64,000 bases of DNA, taken from Haematomicrobium sanguinis DSM 21259 (GTDB lineage: Bacteria; Actinomycetota; Actinomycetes; Actinomycetales; Micrococcaceae). Made by a program: the position numbers and the translations under genes. Where the stretch lies: positions 62,001 to 126,000 of the forward strand of contig NZ_JIAG01000003.1 of NCBI RefSeq assembly GCF_000688395.1. The letters run 5' to 3'. Below, piece after piece: positions 37,292-46,012 of this stretch. The notes beneath the pieces were generated by a model. It did no database searches, was not told where the DNA came from, and saw nothing but the letters and a program-made list of their open reading frames with translations. Each line of letters starts with the position of its first letter. Within the stretch, counting starts at the first letter, position 1.

Positions 37292-39174
37292 TTCAGATAG
37301 AGCGCGTCCACTGCGGCCGCATATTGTTCGACCACAGCACCGCGCTTGAGCTTGAGGCTCGGGGTCAGCAACCCGGATTCGATCGAGATGTCTGCGTCCA
37401 GAATCTCGAACTTGCGAATCTGTTCGGCCCGGGACACCGAGGCGTTCGCTTTATCCACCGAGGATTGGACGGACGCGAGAATCTGATCCCGATCCGCTGG
37501 CCAGGACAGCCCGGCAGCGTCTAGGCCGTCGGCATCCAGTGATATCAGCGCGGAAATGAACGGCTTCCCTTCGCCAACCACCACAGCATAGGACACCACC
37601 GGGTTCTCCCGAATTGTCTCTTCCATAGGTCCTGGGGCAACGTTCTTGCCGCCGGCGGTCACCACAATGTCCTTGAGCCGACCGGTGATGGTGAGATACC
37701 CATTCTCATCCAGGGCGCCCATGTCTCCGGTCTTGAAGTAGCCGTCCTCAAACGCGGCGGCCGTCGCCTCGGGGTTGTTGTGGTAGCCCTTGAAGACGCC
37801 CACGCCTTTGATCAGCACCTCATCATCTGGAGAAATACGCACCGACGTGCCGGGAATGGGAATGCCCACGGTTCCTACCCGCGTGTACTCGGGAGTGTTC
37901 GCCGTTGCGGGCGCGGTCGTTTCGGTCAGACCGTAGCCCTCGAGCACTCTCAAGCCGATGCCGCGGAAAAAGTGGGCCAGCCGAGGATTGAGCGGGCTCG
38001 CTCCGGAGACCGAATTCGTGAGTTCCCCGCCGAAAGCGGCGCGCAGTTTGCCAAAAACGAGTTTGTCGAAGATCGCATGCCGCACCTTTAAGAGCGCGCC
38101 CGGTCCGCGCCCCTCGCGGCGTGCGAGGGCGTCTTGCGCCTGCGAATAAGCCACCGCGGTGTCTACGGCCGCATCGAAAATTGTGCCCTTACCATCGGCC
38201 ACGGCCTTGCTACGCGCCCGCTCAAAAACCTTTTCAAAGACCCTGGGCACCACCAGGAGGAAGGTGGGCTTGAACGCGGCCATGTCTTCGAGAAGTTCCT
38301 GCGCCGAGGAGGTGTGCGTCAAGGTGGCGCCGGCTTGCAGGCACGCCAACTGGACGGCGCGCGCCAAGACGTGGGCCAACGGCAGGAACATGAGCGTGCG
38401 CGCGTTCTTGCCCAGCAAGAGAGTGGGCAGCCACTGTTCAATATTGACCGCGAAGAGCGCAAAGTTGCCGTGGGTGATCTCGCAGCCCTTGGCGCGCCCG
38501 GTCGTCCCCGAGGTGTACACAATCGACGCCACATCGTCCAGCGTCCTGGAACTGCGCGCCGCCTCCAACTTCGCGTCGGAGACCTCGCGGCCACGCTCCA
38601 ACAAGGCGTCCAAGCCGTCGTCCCCGCTCGCGGTGAGCAAGCGCGCCTGGAAGTCCGTCTTTCGCCTTCCCTTGACCCCGGGAAGGCGAGCAATCCGCTC
38701 AAGGTTGTCACGCCGTCGGGCATCATCGGCGAAGCCAAAGCGCGCCCGGGAATCCTTGACGACCCATTCGATTTGCTCGTCGGAGCTCGTTTCATAGATC
38801 GGCACGGTGACCCCGCCCGCGTAGCTGATCGCAAGGTCCAGCAGGGTCCACTCGTAGCGGGTTGGCGAGAAGATGATGACCGAGTCGCCGGGCTTGACGC
38901 CCCAGGCGATCAGTCCGCGGGCGATGGCCTGAACGTCGGCGAGGAACTCCGCCGCGGTCTTCGGGATCCACGCCGGCTCACCATCGGGACCGGTCTGTTT
39001 GATCGCGTAGAGCACGCGCTCCGGGGTCGCTTTGGCACGCTCGATCAGCAAGGACGCCACATTGGTCATTTTCGGCAGCGAGACCAGCAACTCGGTCGAC
39101 GATTCTTGCACTTTCGTGCGCTCCTTCCAGGCGAGGCTCAGATCCATCGGGGGAGCCACATTCGAATCTGCCAC
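37288..39174 (-). CDS. Long-chain fatty-acid CoA ligase (FadD/FAA1-like)
   Basis: AMP-forming ligase of up to 628 aa activating fatty acids for lipid synthesis or degradation. Adenylation motifs: IVYTSGTTGRAKGCEITHGN (P-loop), VLEGYGLTETTAP, YFKTGDMGALDENGYLTITGRLKD and a catalytic lysine region near SGLLTPSLKLKRGAV. Length and order match bacterial FACS proteins. The start at GTG 39174 lies inside the 3' end of the mannosyltransferase gene (37-nt overlap); ATG 39147 (10-nt overlap) is an alternative. No clear ribosome site supports either, so coupled translation is likely. Confidence 0.92.
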   Translation of the reverse strand: MADSNVAPPMDLSLAWKERTKVQESSTELLVSLPKMTNVASLLIERAKATPERVLYAIKQTGPDGEPAWIPKTAAEFLADVQAIARGLIAWGVKPGDSVIIFSPTRYEWTLLDLAISYAGGVTVPIYETSSDEQIEWVVKDSRARFGFADDARRRDNLERIARLPGVKGRRKTDFQARLLTASGDDGLDALLERGREVSDAKLEAARSSRTLDDVASIVYTSGTTGRAKGCEITHGNFALFAVNIEQWLPTLLLGKNARTLMFLPLAHVLARAVQLACLQAGATLTHTSSAQELLEDMAAFKPTFLLVVPRVFEKVFERARSKAVADGKGTIFDAAVDTAVAYSQAQDALARREGRGPGALLKVRHAIFDKLVFGKLRAAFGGELTNSVSGASPLNPRLAHFFRGIGLRVLEGYGLTETTAPATANTPEYTRVGTVGIPIPGTSVRISPDDEVLIKGVGVFKGYHNNPEATAAAFEDGYFKTGDMGALDENGYLTITGRLKDIVVTAGGKNVAPGPMEETIRENPVVSYAVVVGEGKPFISALISLDADGLDAAGLSWPADRDQILASVQSSVDKANASVSRAEQIRKFEILDADISIESGLLTPSLKLKRGAVVEQYAAAVDALYLN

Positions 39175-40904
39175 ATGTCAAAGGGAATGCGCTCGCTCGT
39201 CCAAATCGGGAGGAAGAACGCGGAGACGGCCAGGATCAGCACCGTGATGGCACCGACAATGATCCATCGGGGGCGGCGCAGCCGGGCAGAGAGTTGGGGT
39301 GGGCCGAGCACCAAGCCGAGCACATAGACGAGCGCCAAAATCAGGAACGGTTCGAAGGCGATCGCATAGAAGAAAAACATGGTGCGGTTTGGATACATGA
39401 ACCAGGGGAGGTACCCGGCGGCGATGCCGGCCAGGATGGCTCCCGCACGCCAATCCCGGCGCACAATCCAACAGAACAGGGCGACCAGCAGTGCGAGTGT
39501 GCCCAGCCACCAGATGAGCGGGTTGCCGAGCGAGGTGACGGCCTCCACCATTTTGGTTTCCGAGCCGTCCGGGTTGGTGATGGGCACGTTGTCGAAGGAG
39601 TAGCTGGTGGGGCGGATCATCAGTAGCCACTCGATGGCCGGGGATGAGTAGGGGTGCGGGGAACTCAGGCCTTGGTGGAAGGCATAGGCGGCGCGGTGGT
39701 ATTCCACGAGTGAACGCAACCAATTGGGCAGGAAGTCCCAGAACCCGGACGAGTTGTCCTGGGCCCAGGTGCGGTCATACCCGTCCTTGGACATGAGCCA
39801 CCCGGTCCACGTGCTCAGGTACACGAGCACAATGGTGGGCAGCACGGTGAGCGCGGCAAACACCCCATCTCGCAACAGAGCCCCGGTAATCCAGTGCCGC
39901 ACACCAACAACGCGGCGCGCACTCGCGTCCCACGCGAGGGTCATTAGGCCAAATACCCCGATGAATGCGAGCGCCGACCACTTGGTGCCCACCGCGCAAC
40001 CCAGCAGCACGGCGGCCACTAGACGCCACGGCCGCCACCCGAGAAAGGGCCCGTAGAGCATCTCGCGGGCGCTGGGCCGTCCGTCCGGGCTTGCGGCGGC
40101 GAGGGCGGCAACCTTGCGCGCCAATATTGCCCGGGACGCGTATCGGTCCATCAGGAGTGCGCCAAAGGCGAGGAGCAGCCAGAACATCAAAAAAATGTCC
40201 AGCAGCGCGGTGCGCGACTGCACGATGGCGTGCCCGTCGACCGCGAAAAACAGTCCGGCGAGAACCGCCAGCGGAAGCGAGGCGAAGAGCCGATACGCCA
40301 CCAGCGCCAGCACAATGATCGCGAGCGTGCCGACCAGGGCGGCGGAAAAACGCCAGCCAAAACCATTATCGGCACCGAAAATACGCATGCCCCAGGCGAT
40401 CATCCACTTGCCGAGCGGCGGGTGCACCACAAAGGATGGGTCAGTCCCGAGACCCGAGTAATCCCCGGACACAAACAGGTCATTGACCTTTTTGGTGATC
40501 TCTTTGCCGTTCTCGGTGACTTTGACGTCCGCCCACGCCTTCTCCACCCCGTTTTGCAGGTAGGAATACGCGTCTTTGACGTAATAGGTTTCATCGAAAA
40601 CGAGCTTGTTCGGCGAATCCAGGCGGACAAACCTTAAGAGCCCGCCGAGCACCGCCGGGATCATGACCCACAGCCACACGAGCGGCGTCAACGGGGTGGT
40701 GGGGCCGAGCAACCGGTGGCGCAGACTGGATAGCGCGTAGGCGTGCCGCGGAGTTTGCACTTGATTGCCGGGGACGGCGTAGCGCCCGCGGGTCCACCAC
40801 CACAGCGTGTTCAGCCAGCGCCGCGGAGCGCTTGGCGCGGGGTCGAGTGTGCGCCGTCCTGACTCTTCGACATCCGAACCTGGGTCACGGCTAAGCACAC
40901 TCAC
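39138..40904 (-). CDS. Dolichyl-phosphate-mannose-type protein mannosyltransferase (PMT)
   Basis: Polytopic enzyme of 588 aa transferring mannose from polyprenyl-phosphate mannose to exported proteins. The first external loop has RLDSPNKLVFDETYYVKDAYSYL with the conserved Asp-Glu pair, then VVHPPLGKWMIA. About ten membrane helices span the rest, with AVDGHAIVQSRTALLDIFLMF conserved and FMYPNRTMFFFYAIAFEPF near the end. Actinobacterial O-mannosylation is Sec-coupled. GTG 40904 is 6 nt after TAGCAT. It is divergent from rsmI, the standard actinobacterial arrangement. Confidence 0.93.
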   Translation of the reverse strand: MSVLSRDPGSDVEESGRRTLDPAPSAPRRWLNTLWWWTRGRYAVPGNQVQTPRHAYALSSLRHRLLGPTTPLTPLVWLWVMIPAVLGGLLRFVRLDSPNKLVFDETYYVKDAYSYLQNGVEKAWADVKVTENGKEITKKVNDLFVSGDYSGLGTDPSFVVHPPLGKWMIAWGMRIFGADNGFGWRFSAALVGTLAIIVLALVAYRLFASLPLAVLAGLFFAVDGHAIVQSRTALLDIFLMFWLLLAFGALLMDRYASRAILARKVAALAAASPDGRPSAREMLYGPFLGWRPWRLVAAVLLGCAVGTKWSALAFIGVFGLMTLAWDASARRVVGVRHWITGALLRDGVFAALTVLPTIVLVYLSTWTGWLMSKDGYDRTWAQDNSSGFWDFLPNWLRSLVEYHRAAYAFHQGLSSPHPYSSPAIEWLLMIRPTSYSFDNVPITNPDGSETKMVEAVTSLGNPLIWWLGTLALLVALFCWIVRRDWRAGAILAGIAAGYLPWFMYPNRTMFFFYAIAFEPFLILALVYVLGLVLGPPQLSARLRRPRWIIVGAITVLILAVSAFFLPIWTSERIPFDMWQIRMWLPRWI

Positions 40905-40910
40905 CCCACA

Positions 40911-40916
40911 ATGCTA
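40911..40916 (-). promoter_or_regulatory. -10 box TAGCAT, leaderless start of PMT gene
   Basis: TAGCAT on the minus strand ends 6 nt before GTG 40904. Confidence 0.55.
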
Positions 40917-40961
40917 ACCGCCAGCGCACCTGCGTACACCCCTTCAAGGATGCCAGGTGGA

Positions 40962-40967
40962 TAAACT
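40962..40967 (+). promoter_or_regulatory. -10 box TAAACT, leaderless start of rsmI
   Basis: TAAACT ends 6 nt before GTG 40974. Confidence 0.55.
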
Positions 40968-40973
40968 GGGCGG

Positions 40974-41993
40974 GTGAATGATCCCGAATCGGTACCGGAG
41001 CATCTGAGCGGCAGCGAGAAGCACGACGGCGATGCCTCCTTAGACTCGCAGGGTACCGAAGGCGGCGGGTCGGCAGGATTTTCCGGGATTGTGCTTGCGG
41101 CCACGCCCATTGGCAACCCCGCCGATGCCTCGATGCGGTTGCGCGAACTATTGGGCGCCGCCGACATTATTGCCGCCGAAGACACCCGCATGGTACGCAA
41201 GCTTGCTGCGGCTTTGGGTGTGGTGCTCTCCGGGAAAGTGGTGGCTCACCACGAGCACAACGAACGTGACTCTGCGGCGGCCCTCGTTGCGGCAGCCGGC
41301 CGGGGCCAGGTGGTCGCCGTGGTGTCCGATGCCGGAATGCCCGCCGTCTCCGATCCCGGTTTCCGGGTAGTTCAGGACGCCGTGGCCGCGGGTGTGCCTC
41401 TCACCGTGGTGCCGGGGCCGAGTGCCGTGTTGACCGCTCTGGCGCTCTCCGGATTGCCGACCGATCGCTTCACTTTCGAGGGGTTCCTGCCGCGCAAGGC
41501 GGGGGAGCGGGCCGCCCGATTGGCAGGGGTGTCCGCCGAGGGGCGCACCATGGTGTTCTTTGAGGCGCCGCACCGGGTGGGCGAGACATTGGCGGCGATG
41601 GCATCGGTGTTCGGGGAGTCTCGACCGGCGGCACTGGCCCGGGAGTTGACCAAGACCTTTGAAGAAGTGCGGCGCGGGACATTGGGCGAGTTGATAACGA
41701 GCGTCGAAGCCGAACCGCCGCGCGGCGAAATTGTGCTGGTGGTTGCCGGGCTGAGCGCAAGCGAGAGAGCTGCCGACGCGATGGGTTCGGCACTGGCTGC
41801 CGTTACGGATCGCGTCCACGCGGGCGAGCGGCTGAGCGGGGCGGTGAAGGAGGCGGCTCGAGAGTTTGGGGTCGGGAGGAAACTCCTTTACGAGCGGGCG
41901 CTGGCCGACCGTGCGCTGACAGAAGGTGCGCTGGCAGAAGGTGCGCGGGCCGACCGCCCGGGCGCGGAACGCTCGGGCGCGGACCCCGATTAA
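40974..41993 (+). CDS. rsmI: 16S rRNA (cytidine1402-2'-O)-methyltransferase
   Basis: SAM-dependent enzyme of 339 aa of the tetrapyrrole-methylase fold. Motifs: GIVLAATPIGNPADASMRL, AAEDTRMVRKL, VSDAGMPAVSDPGFRVV and VPGPSAVLTALALSGLPTDRF. The first 35 residues are an added disordered segment with KHDGDASL, encoded by the dispersed 13-mer. The C-terminus carries a 15-nt tandem repeat (41896-41955) encoding ALADR-ALTEG-ALAEG-ARADR. GTG 40974 is a leaderless-type start. In relatives metG often lies between rsmI's divergent partner and tatD; it is absent here. Confidence 0.95.
   Translation: MNDPESVPEHLSGSEKHDGDASLDSQGTEGGGSAGFSGIVLAATPIGNPADASMRLRELLGAADIIAAEDTRMVRKLAAALGVVLSGKVVAHHEHNERDSAAALVAAAGRGQVVAVVSDAGMPAVSDPGFRVVQDAVAAGVPLTVVPGPSAVLTALALSGLPTDRFTFEGFLPRKAGERAARLAGVSAEGRTMVFFEAPHRVGETLAAMASVFGESRPAALARELTKTFEEVRRGTLGELITSVEAEPPRGEIVLVVAGLSASERAADAMGSALAAVTDRVHAGERLSGAVKEAAREFGVGRKLLYERALADRALTEGALAEGARADRPGAERSGADPD
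41023..41035 (-). repeat. Dispersed 13-mer, copy 9
   Basis: Exact reverse-strand copy in the 5' end of rsmI encoding HDGDAS; flanks also match the copies at 15057 and 27013. Confidence 0.85.
41896..41955 (+). repeat. 15-nt tandem repeat in rsmI, four units
   Basis: Units GGGCGCTGGCCGACC, GTGCGCTGACAGAAG, GTGCGCTGGCAGAAG and GTGCGCGGGCCGACC. In frame, so each unit adds five residues to the disordered tail. Confidence 0.75.
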
Positions 41994-42053
41994 GGCACCG
42001 GTTGTGCACCTGCCCAATCGCAAACCGTAGGTCTGGTGCATCGTCGCATTTAC

Positions 42054-42070
42054 GCGGTGAGAGCCACCGC
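42054..42070 (+). other. Hairpin downstream of rsmI
   Basis: GCGGTG and CACCGC pair around a 5-nt loop, 60 nt after the rsmI stop. No U-tract; weak terminator or leader element of the next gene. Confidence 0.3.
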
Positions 42071-42134
42071 ATAGGTTTAGGAATATCACCGGGCGCTATG
42101 GCGCGCCCTCAACCGTCCTGTCAAGGAGGCCGCC

Positions 42135-43613
42135 GTGGCGACACAGAGCGAAAACATCGATGAAAAGGCACTATTGGATTCGGTGCCTACCGGACTGCTC
42201 ATTGACGGCACCTGGCAGGACGCGAGCAACGGCGCGACGTTTGCGGTGGAAGACCCCGCCACCGGGGAGACGCTGCTTTCCATCGCCAATGCCACCGTCG
42301 AGGACGGTCAGCGAGCAATGGATGCCGCCGCGAACGCCCAAGAAGCATGGTCACGTACCGCCCCGCGCGAGCGCGCCGAAATTTTGCGCCGCGCCTTTGA
42401 CATGGTCACCGCCCGTTCCGAAGAATTCGCGGCGCTCATGAGCATGGAAATGGGCAAGCCCTTAGCCGAGGCCCGGGGCGAGGTCACCTACGGGGCCGAA
42501 TTTTTGCGGTGGTTCTCCGAGGAAGCGGCCCGGATCGGCGGCCGCTACGCCGTTTCACCCGATGGCAAGAGCCGGTTGCTCGTGCAGAAGAAGGCTGTCG
42601 GCCCGTGCCTGTTGATTACACCGTGGAACTTCCCGCTGGCCATGGCCACCCGCAAGATCGCCCCCGCCATTGCGGCCGGGTGCACCATGGTCCTCAAACC
42701 GGCCGCTCTCACCCCGTTGACCTCCCAGCTTTTCGCGTCCGTGCTCATGGAAGCCGGACTGCCCGCGGGAGTGCTCAACGTCATCCCCACCAAAGACGCG
42801 GGCGGGGTGACCGGACCGATCATTAAGGACTCGCGCCTGCGCAAGCTCTCCTTCACCGGATCCACCCCGGTGGGTAAATCGCTGTTGAAGGACGCCGCCG
42901 ATAACGTGCTGCGCACCTCGATGGAACTTGGTGGAAACGCGCCGTTTGTGGTGTTCGAGGACGCCGATCTCGACGCCGCCGTAGACGGGGCCATGATCGC
43001 CAAAATGCGCAATATGGGCGAGGCGTGCACCGCCGCCAACCGCTTCATCGTGCACAAGAGTGTCGCCAAGGACTTTGCCGACCGACTCGCCGAGCGCATG
43101 AGCGAACTGACGACGGGCCGCGGCCTTGACCCGGACACTAAGGTCGGTCCGCTCATTGACCAGAAGAGCCGGGACAAGGTGGAAGAGCTGGTCTCGGATG
43201 CAACCAGCAAGGGTGCACAGGTGCTGACCGGCGGCAAAGCAGTCCCAGGAGCCGGGTATTTCTACGAGCCTACGGTGTTGACCGACGTCGCAGCGGACTC
43301 CACGATTCTGGCCGAGGAAATCTTCGGCCCGGTGGCACCGGTGATCACCTTTGAGACCGAGGACGAGGCGATTGCTCACGCGAATAACACCGAATACGGC
43401 CTGGTCGGGTACGTCTACACGAAGGATCTGAACCGGGCGCTGCGGGTGTCCGAGCGGATGGACACCGGCATGCTGGGACTGAATGCGGGTGTGGTCTCCA
43501 ATGCGGCGGCCCCGTTCGGCGGAGTCAAGCAGTCCGGCCTTGGCCGCGAGGGCGGTTTCGAAGGCATCGAAGAGTACCTCAGCACACAGTACGTGGGGAT
43601 TGCCGGCGTCTAA
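42135..43613 (+). CDS. gabD: Succinate-semialdehyde dehydrogenase (NADP)-like aldehyde dehydrogenase
   Basis: Aldehyde dehydrogenase of 492 aa, most like GabD, oxidising succinate semialdehyde to succinate. The NAD(P) site ITPWNFPLAMATRKIAPAIAAG, the SFTGSTPVGKSLL strand, catalytic Glu in TSMELGGNAPFVVF and catalytic Cys in MGEACTAANRF are all present. The GEACTAANR form is usual in actinobacterial GabD. AAGGAGG precedes GTG 42135. No GABA transaminase gene is near. The stop overlaps that of the convergent transglutaminase gene. The exact substrate is inferred from family resemblance. Confidence 0.88.
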   Translation: MATQSENIDEKALLDSVPTGLLIDGTWQDASNGATFAVEDPATGETLLSIANATVEDGQRAMDAAANAQEAWSRTAPRERAEILRRAFDMVTARSEEFAALMSMEMGKPLAEARGEVTYGAEFLRWFSEEAARIGGRYAVSPDGKSRLLVQKKAVGPCLLITPWNFPLAMATRKIAPAIAAGCTMVLKPAALTPLTSQLFASVLMEAGLPAGVLNVIPTKDAGGVTGPIIKDSRLRKLSFTGSTPVGKSLLKDAADNVLRTSMELGGNAPFVVFEDADLDAAVDGAMIAKMRNMGEACTAANRFIVHKSVAKDFADRLAERMSELTTGRGLDPDTKVGPLIDQKSRDKVEELVSDATSKGAQVLTGGKAVPGAGYFYEPTVLTDVAADSTILAEEIFGPVAPVITFETEDEAIAHANNTEYGLVGYVYTKDLNRALRVSERMDTGMLGLNAGVVSNAAAPFGGVKQSGLGREGGFEGIEEYLSTQYVGIAGV

Positions 43614-46012
43614 GGGTTGCGCGAAACCCACAGCGAGCGCGGCAGGAAGCGTGCTCGCAGGCGCTCGGCCCAGCTGGCGTGGGCGTCCAATGTAGTCCGT
43701 GTGGCCCCGAGGGCGTCGTTCAGCGATTCGGTGTTCTCGGCGGGGGTGGCCGGCGCGTAATTGCGGCGTTCAAAGTCCTGGCTGAGCCGCCTGAGCTGTG
43801 TCCGAGCGGCCTCGTCGGCCTCGAGCGAGTCGCCGAGCCACGCCGTGTACTCCCGCGGAGTCATGGCGGCGGGCGCGTTGTGGCCGTAGTCGATCGCCGT
43901 ATCTCGCAGTTCTTTCCACGCGGCAACGGACGCCGTTTCGGTTCCCGGGGCGTCGGACAATAACGAGTAGCGCCGCCGCCGCTTTGCCGTCCGCACCCAG
44001 AATGGAAGCAGCGCCAGCGCCACCACGCTCAGAACCGCGCCGACCGAGATGAGGATCGGACCGACCGGGGCACCCTGACTGGTCCCAACGCTGACCGGGG
44101 AGCCGTCGGTGGGTTGCGGTGTGGGCTCGTTGCCAGGAAGCGGTGCGGCGGGACTTGGCCGCGGGTCGAGCGCGTCGTCGGGGACGTCAGTGGGCGCCGG
44201 CCCCTCGGTCTGCGCGTACTCAGGTACCACGCCACGGGACGGCGTCGGCTCAAAGGGCAACCAGCCCACCTCGTTGAAGTACACTTCCGGCCAGGCGTGA
44301 GCGTCCTTGGACTCCACCTCAAACTTTTGGGTGGGCGTATCCGAGATCGGCTCGCCCTCCCCGGCGGGTGTGCCAGCGGTGAAACCAACGGCAATGCGGG
44401 TGGGGATGCCCAAGGTGCGCAGCATGACAGCCATGGATCCGGCAAAGTGCACACAGTAACCGGATTTCGCGCTCAAAAACTGCTCGATGACATCCAGCCC
44501 GGACCCGTCATAGCCGCCATCAACCGGCGCCTGCTCGCTATAGGTGAATTCGCTGGAGCGCAAGTAACGCTGAATGGCGACGGCCTGATCAAAAGGTGTC
44601 CTCGCGCCCGCGGCATCGACCACTTGGCGTGCGGTATCTGTCACGACTTGAGGCACGTTATCCGGGATGCGCTGATACACCTCCGGAATGGGAAATTGCG
44701 TACCGGGAGCCAGCGGCGGGTTCAGCTGGTTGACTTGCTCGGCTGTGGGCACCACGATGATGGAATTGACGTCATAGGTCATGTTCTGGGTGTTCGCGCC
44801 GATACCGCGAAACGTATTCTCCACGCTGTCAAAACGCCAATTTCCGTTGAGCGAACCCACCGACGTCACCTGGAACGGCGCGAGAAGCCACGGGGAGGTA
44901 AAGGACCCAGCGCTCACCCGGGAGCGCACCTGCTGAACCTGGATGCCCCGCTGCTGCAACCCCAACCAGTTCGGCACCGAGCCGAGCCCAGCCAGTTGGG
45001 CGTTTCCGCTGATTTCCAGGGTTCCGGTGTCGCTCGTGTCCGGTCCCCACCGTTGTCCCGAGAAATCGGCGATCACGCTAGAGCGCATGTATGGGGGTTG
45101 CTCGGCCGTCGACTCGTAGGTGAACGCGCCGCGCCCGGCCGGCGAGCGCAAATCCTGACCCAGCGTGACATAGGGGTTCAGACCGTTGCCGCTTCCCCAA
45201 CTTACGCGGGTGCCTTGCGGGAACGTTCCTTGCGTGAATCCGGGAATCACCAGCGGGAGTACGACGGCGATGGCCAGGGTTCCGGCGCCGATCGCCGTAA
45301 TGTGGGTTACTGGGAAGCGCGGGGAAGAGAGCGGGGAGCCTGGAGCGCGCGCTTGCAGATACCAATGGGTGACCGCGAGGAAGATGAGGAATGCTGCCGC
45401 GGTCAGCACAAAGGAGAGCATACCGACGCTGCTCGGTTTAATGATGGCCGGGGTCACCCAGGCGACGACTATTCCCAGACCCGCGGCCAGCGGCAACTGC
45501 ATGCCAAGGGCCAGCACATCCATCAACACCAAGATCAGCGCCATGGCAATAGCCACAAGGAACACGACACCCGCCTCCGGGGTCACTGGTGCGACCTGAT
45601 TGGCAATCGTTTCCCGGCTTGCACCGATCAGGTTCCATACCTGATCGAGGGAGGCGCCGTTAGGGATAACGCCTAGCCAGGCGGTGTCCCGAAAAAAGAT
45701 CAGGTTAGCTGCCAGGATCGTGCCGAGGACGCCAGCCAGCGGGGCGAGAACCTGGCCCCAGCGGAACAGGCGCGAGATTCCAATGCCCAATGCGGCACCA
45801 AGAACGCATCCCGCGACGGCCGGGTACCACGCCCACTTTTCGATCACGCCGCTGTATCCGGTGGCAGCGGCAAGAACAAGCAACGTCAGCGACACCGTGA
45901 CCCAGACGCTGGGTACGTCGAGACGGCGGCTCGCGGGAGCGGAGGGTTCGCGGTGACCGTGGTCAGCGGCTTCGCGGTCCTCGGTTGCCCGATCTGTTGC
46001 GGTGGCGGTCAT
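43610..46012 (-). CDS. Transglutaminase-like membrane protein (TgpA/DUF3488 type)
   Basis: Polytopic protein of 800 aa: a charged N-terminus, six or so membrane helices over residues about 35-270, an extracytoplasmic region, a transglutaminase core, another helix near residue 650 and a cytoplasmic tail (DUF4129-like). Catalytic Cys is in SGYCVHFAGSMAVMLRTLGIP, His in DAHAWPEVYF; the third position is Glu in GWLPFEPTPS. Likely a cysteine protease or transglutaminase acting at the membrane; role unknown. ATG 46012 overlaps the DUF58 stop, so MoxR-DUF58-TgpA form the classic three-gene operon. Confidence 0.92.
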   Translation of the reverse strand: MTATATDRATEDREAADHGHREPSAPASRRLDVPSVWVTVSLTLLVLAAATGYSGVIEKWAWYPAVAGCVLGAALGIGISRLFRWGQVLAPLAGVLGTILAANLIFFRDTAWLGVIPNGASLDQVWNLIGASRETIANQVAPVTPEAGVVFLVAIAMALILVLMDVLALGMQLPLAAGLGIVVAWVTPAIIKPSSVGMLSFVLTAAAFLIFLAVTHWYLQARAPGSPLSSPRFPVTHITAIGAGTLAIAVVLPLVIPGFTQGTFPQGTRVSWGSGNGLNPYVTLGQDLRSPAGRGAFTYESTAEQPPYMRSSVIADFSGQRWGPDTSDTGTLEISGNAQLAGLGSVPNWLGLQQRGIQVQQVRSRVSAGSFTSPWLLAPFQVTSVGSLNGNWRFDSVENTFRGIGANTQNMTYDVNSIIVVPTAEQVNQLNPPLAPGTQFPIPEVYQRIPDNVPQVVTDTARQVVDAAGARTPFDQAVAIQRYLRSSEFTYSEQAPVDGGYDGSGLDVIEQFLSAKSGYCVHFAGSMAVMLRTLGIPTRIAVGFTAGTPAGEGEPISDTPTQKFEVESKDAHAWPEVYFNEVGWLPFEPTPSRGVVPEYAQTEGPAPTDVPDDALDPRPSPAAPLPGNEPTPQPTDGSPVSVGTSQGAPVGPILISVGAVLSVVALALLPFWVRTAKRRRRYSLLSDAPGTETASVAAWKELRDTAIDYGHNAPAAMTPREYTAWLGDSLEADEAARTQLRRLSQDFERRNYAPATPAENTESLNDALGATRTTLDAHASWAERLRARFLPRSLWVSRNP

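Noticed and set aside
44114-45676. 520-codon plus-strand frame opposite the transglutaminase gene
   Set aside because: Antisense shadow of a protein with clear membrane and catalytic motifs.
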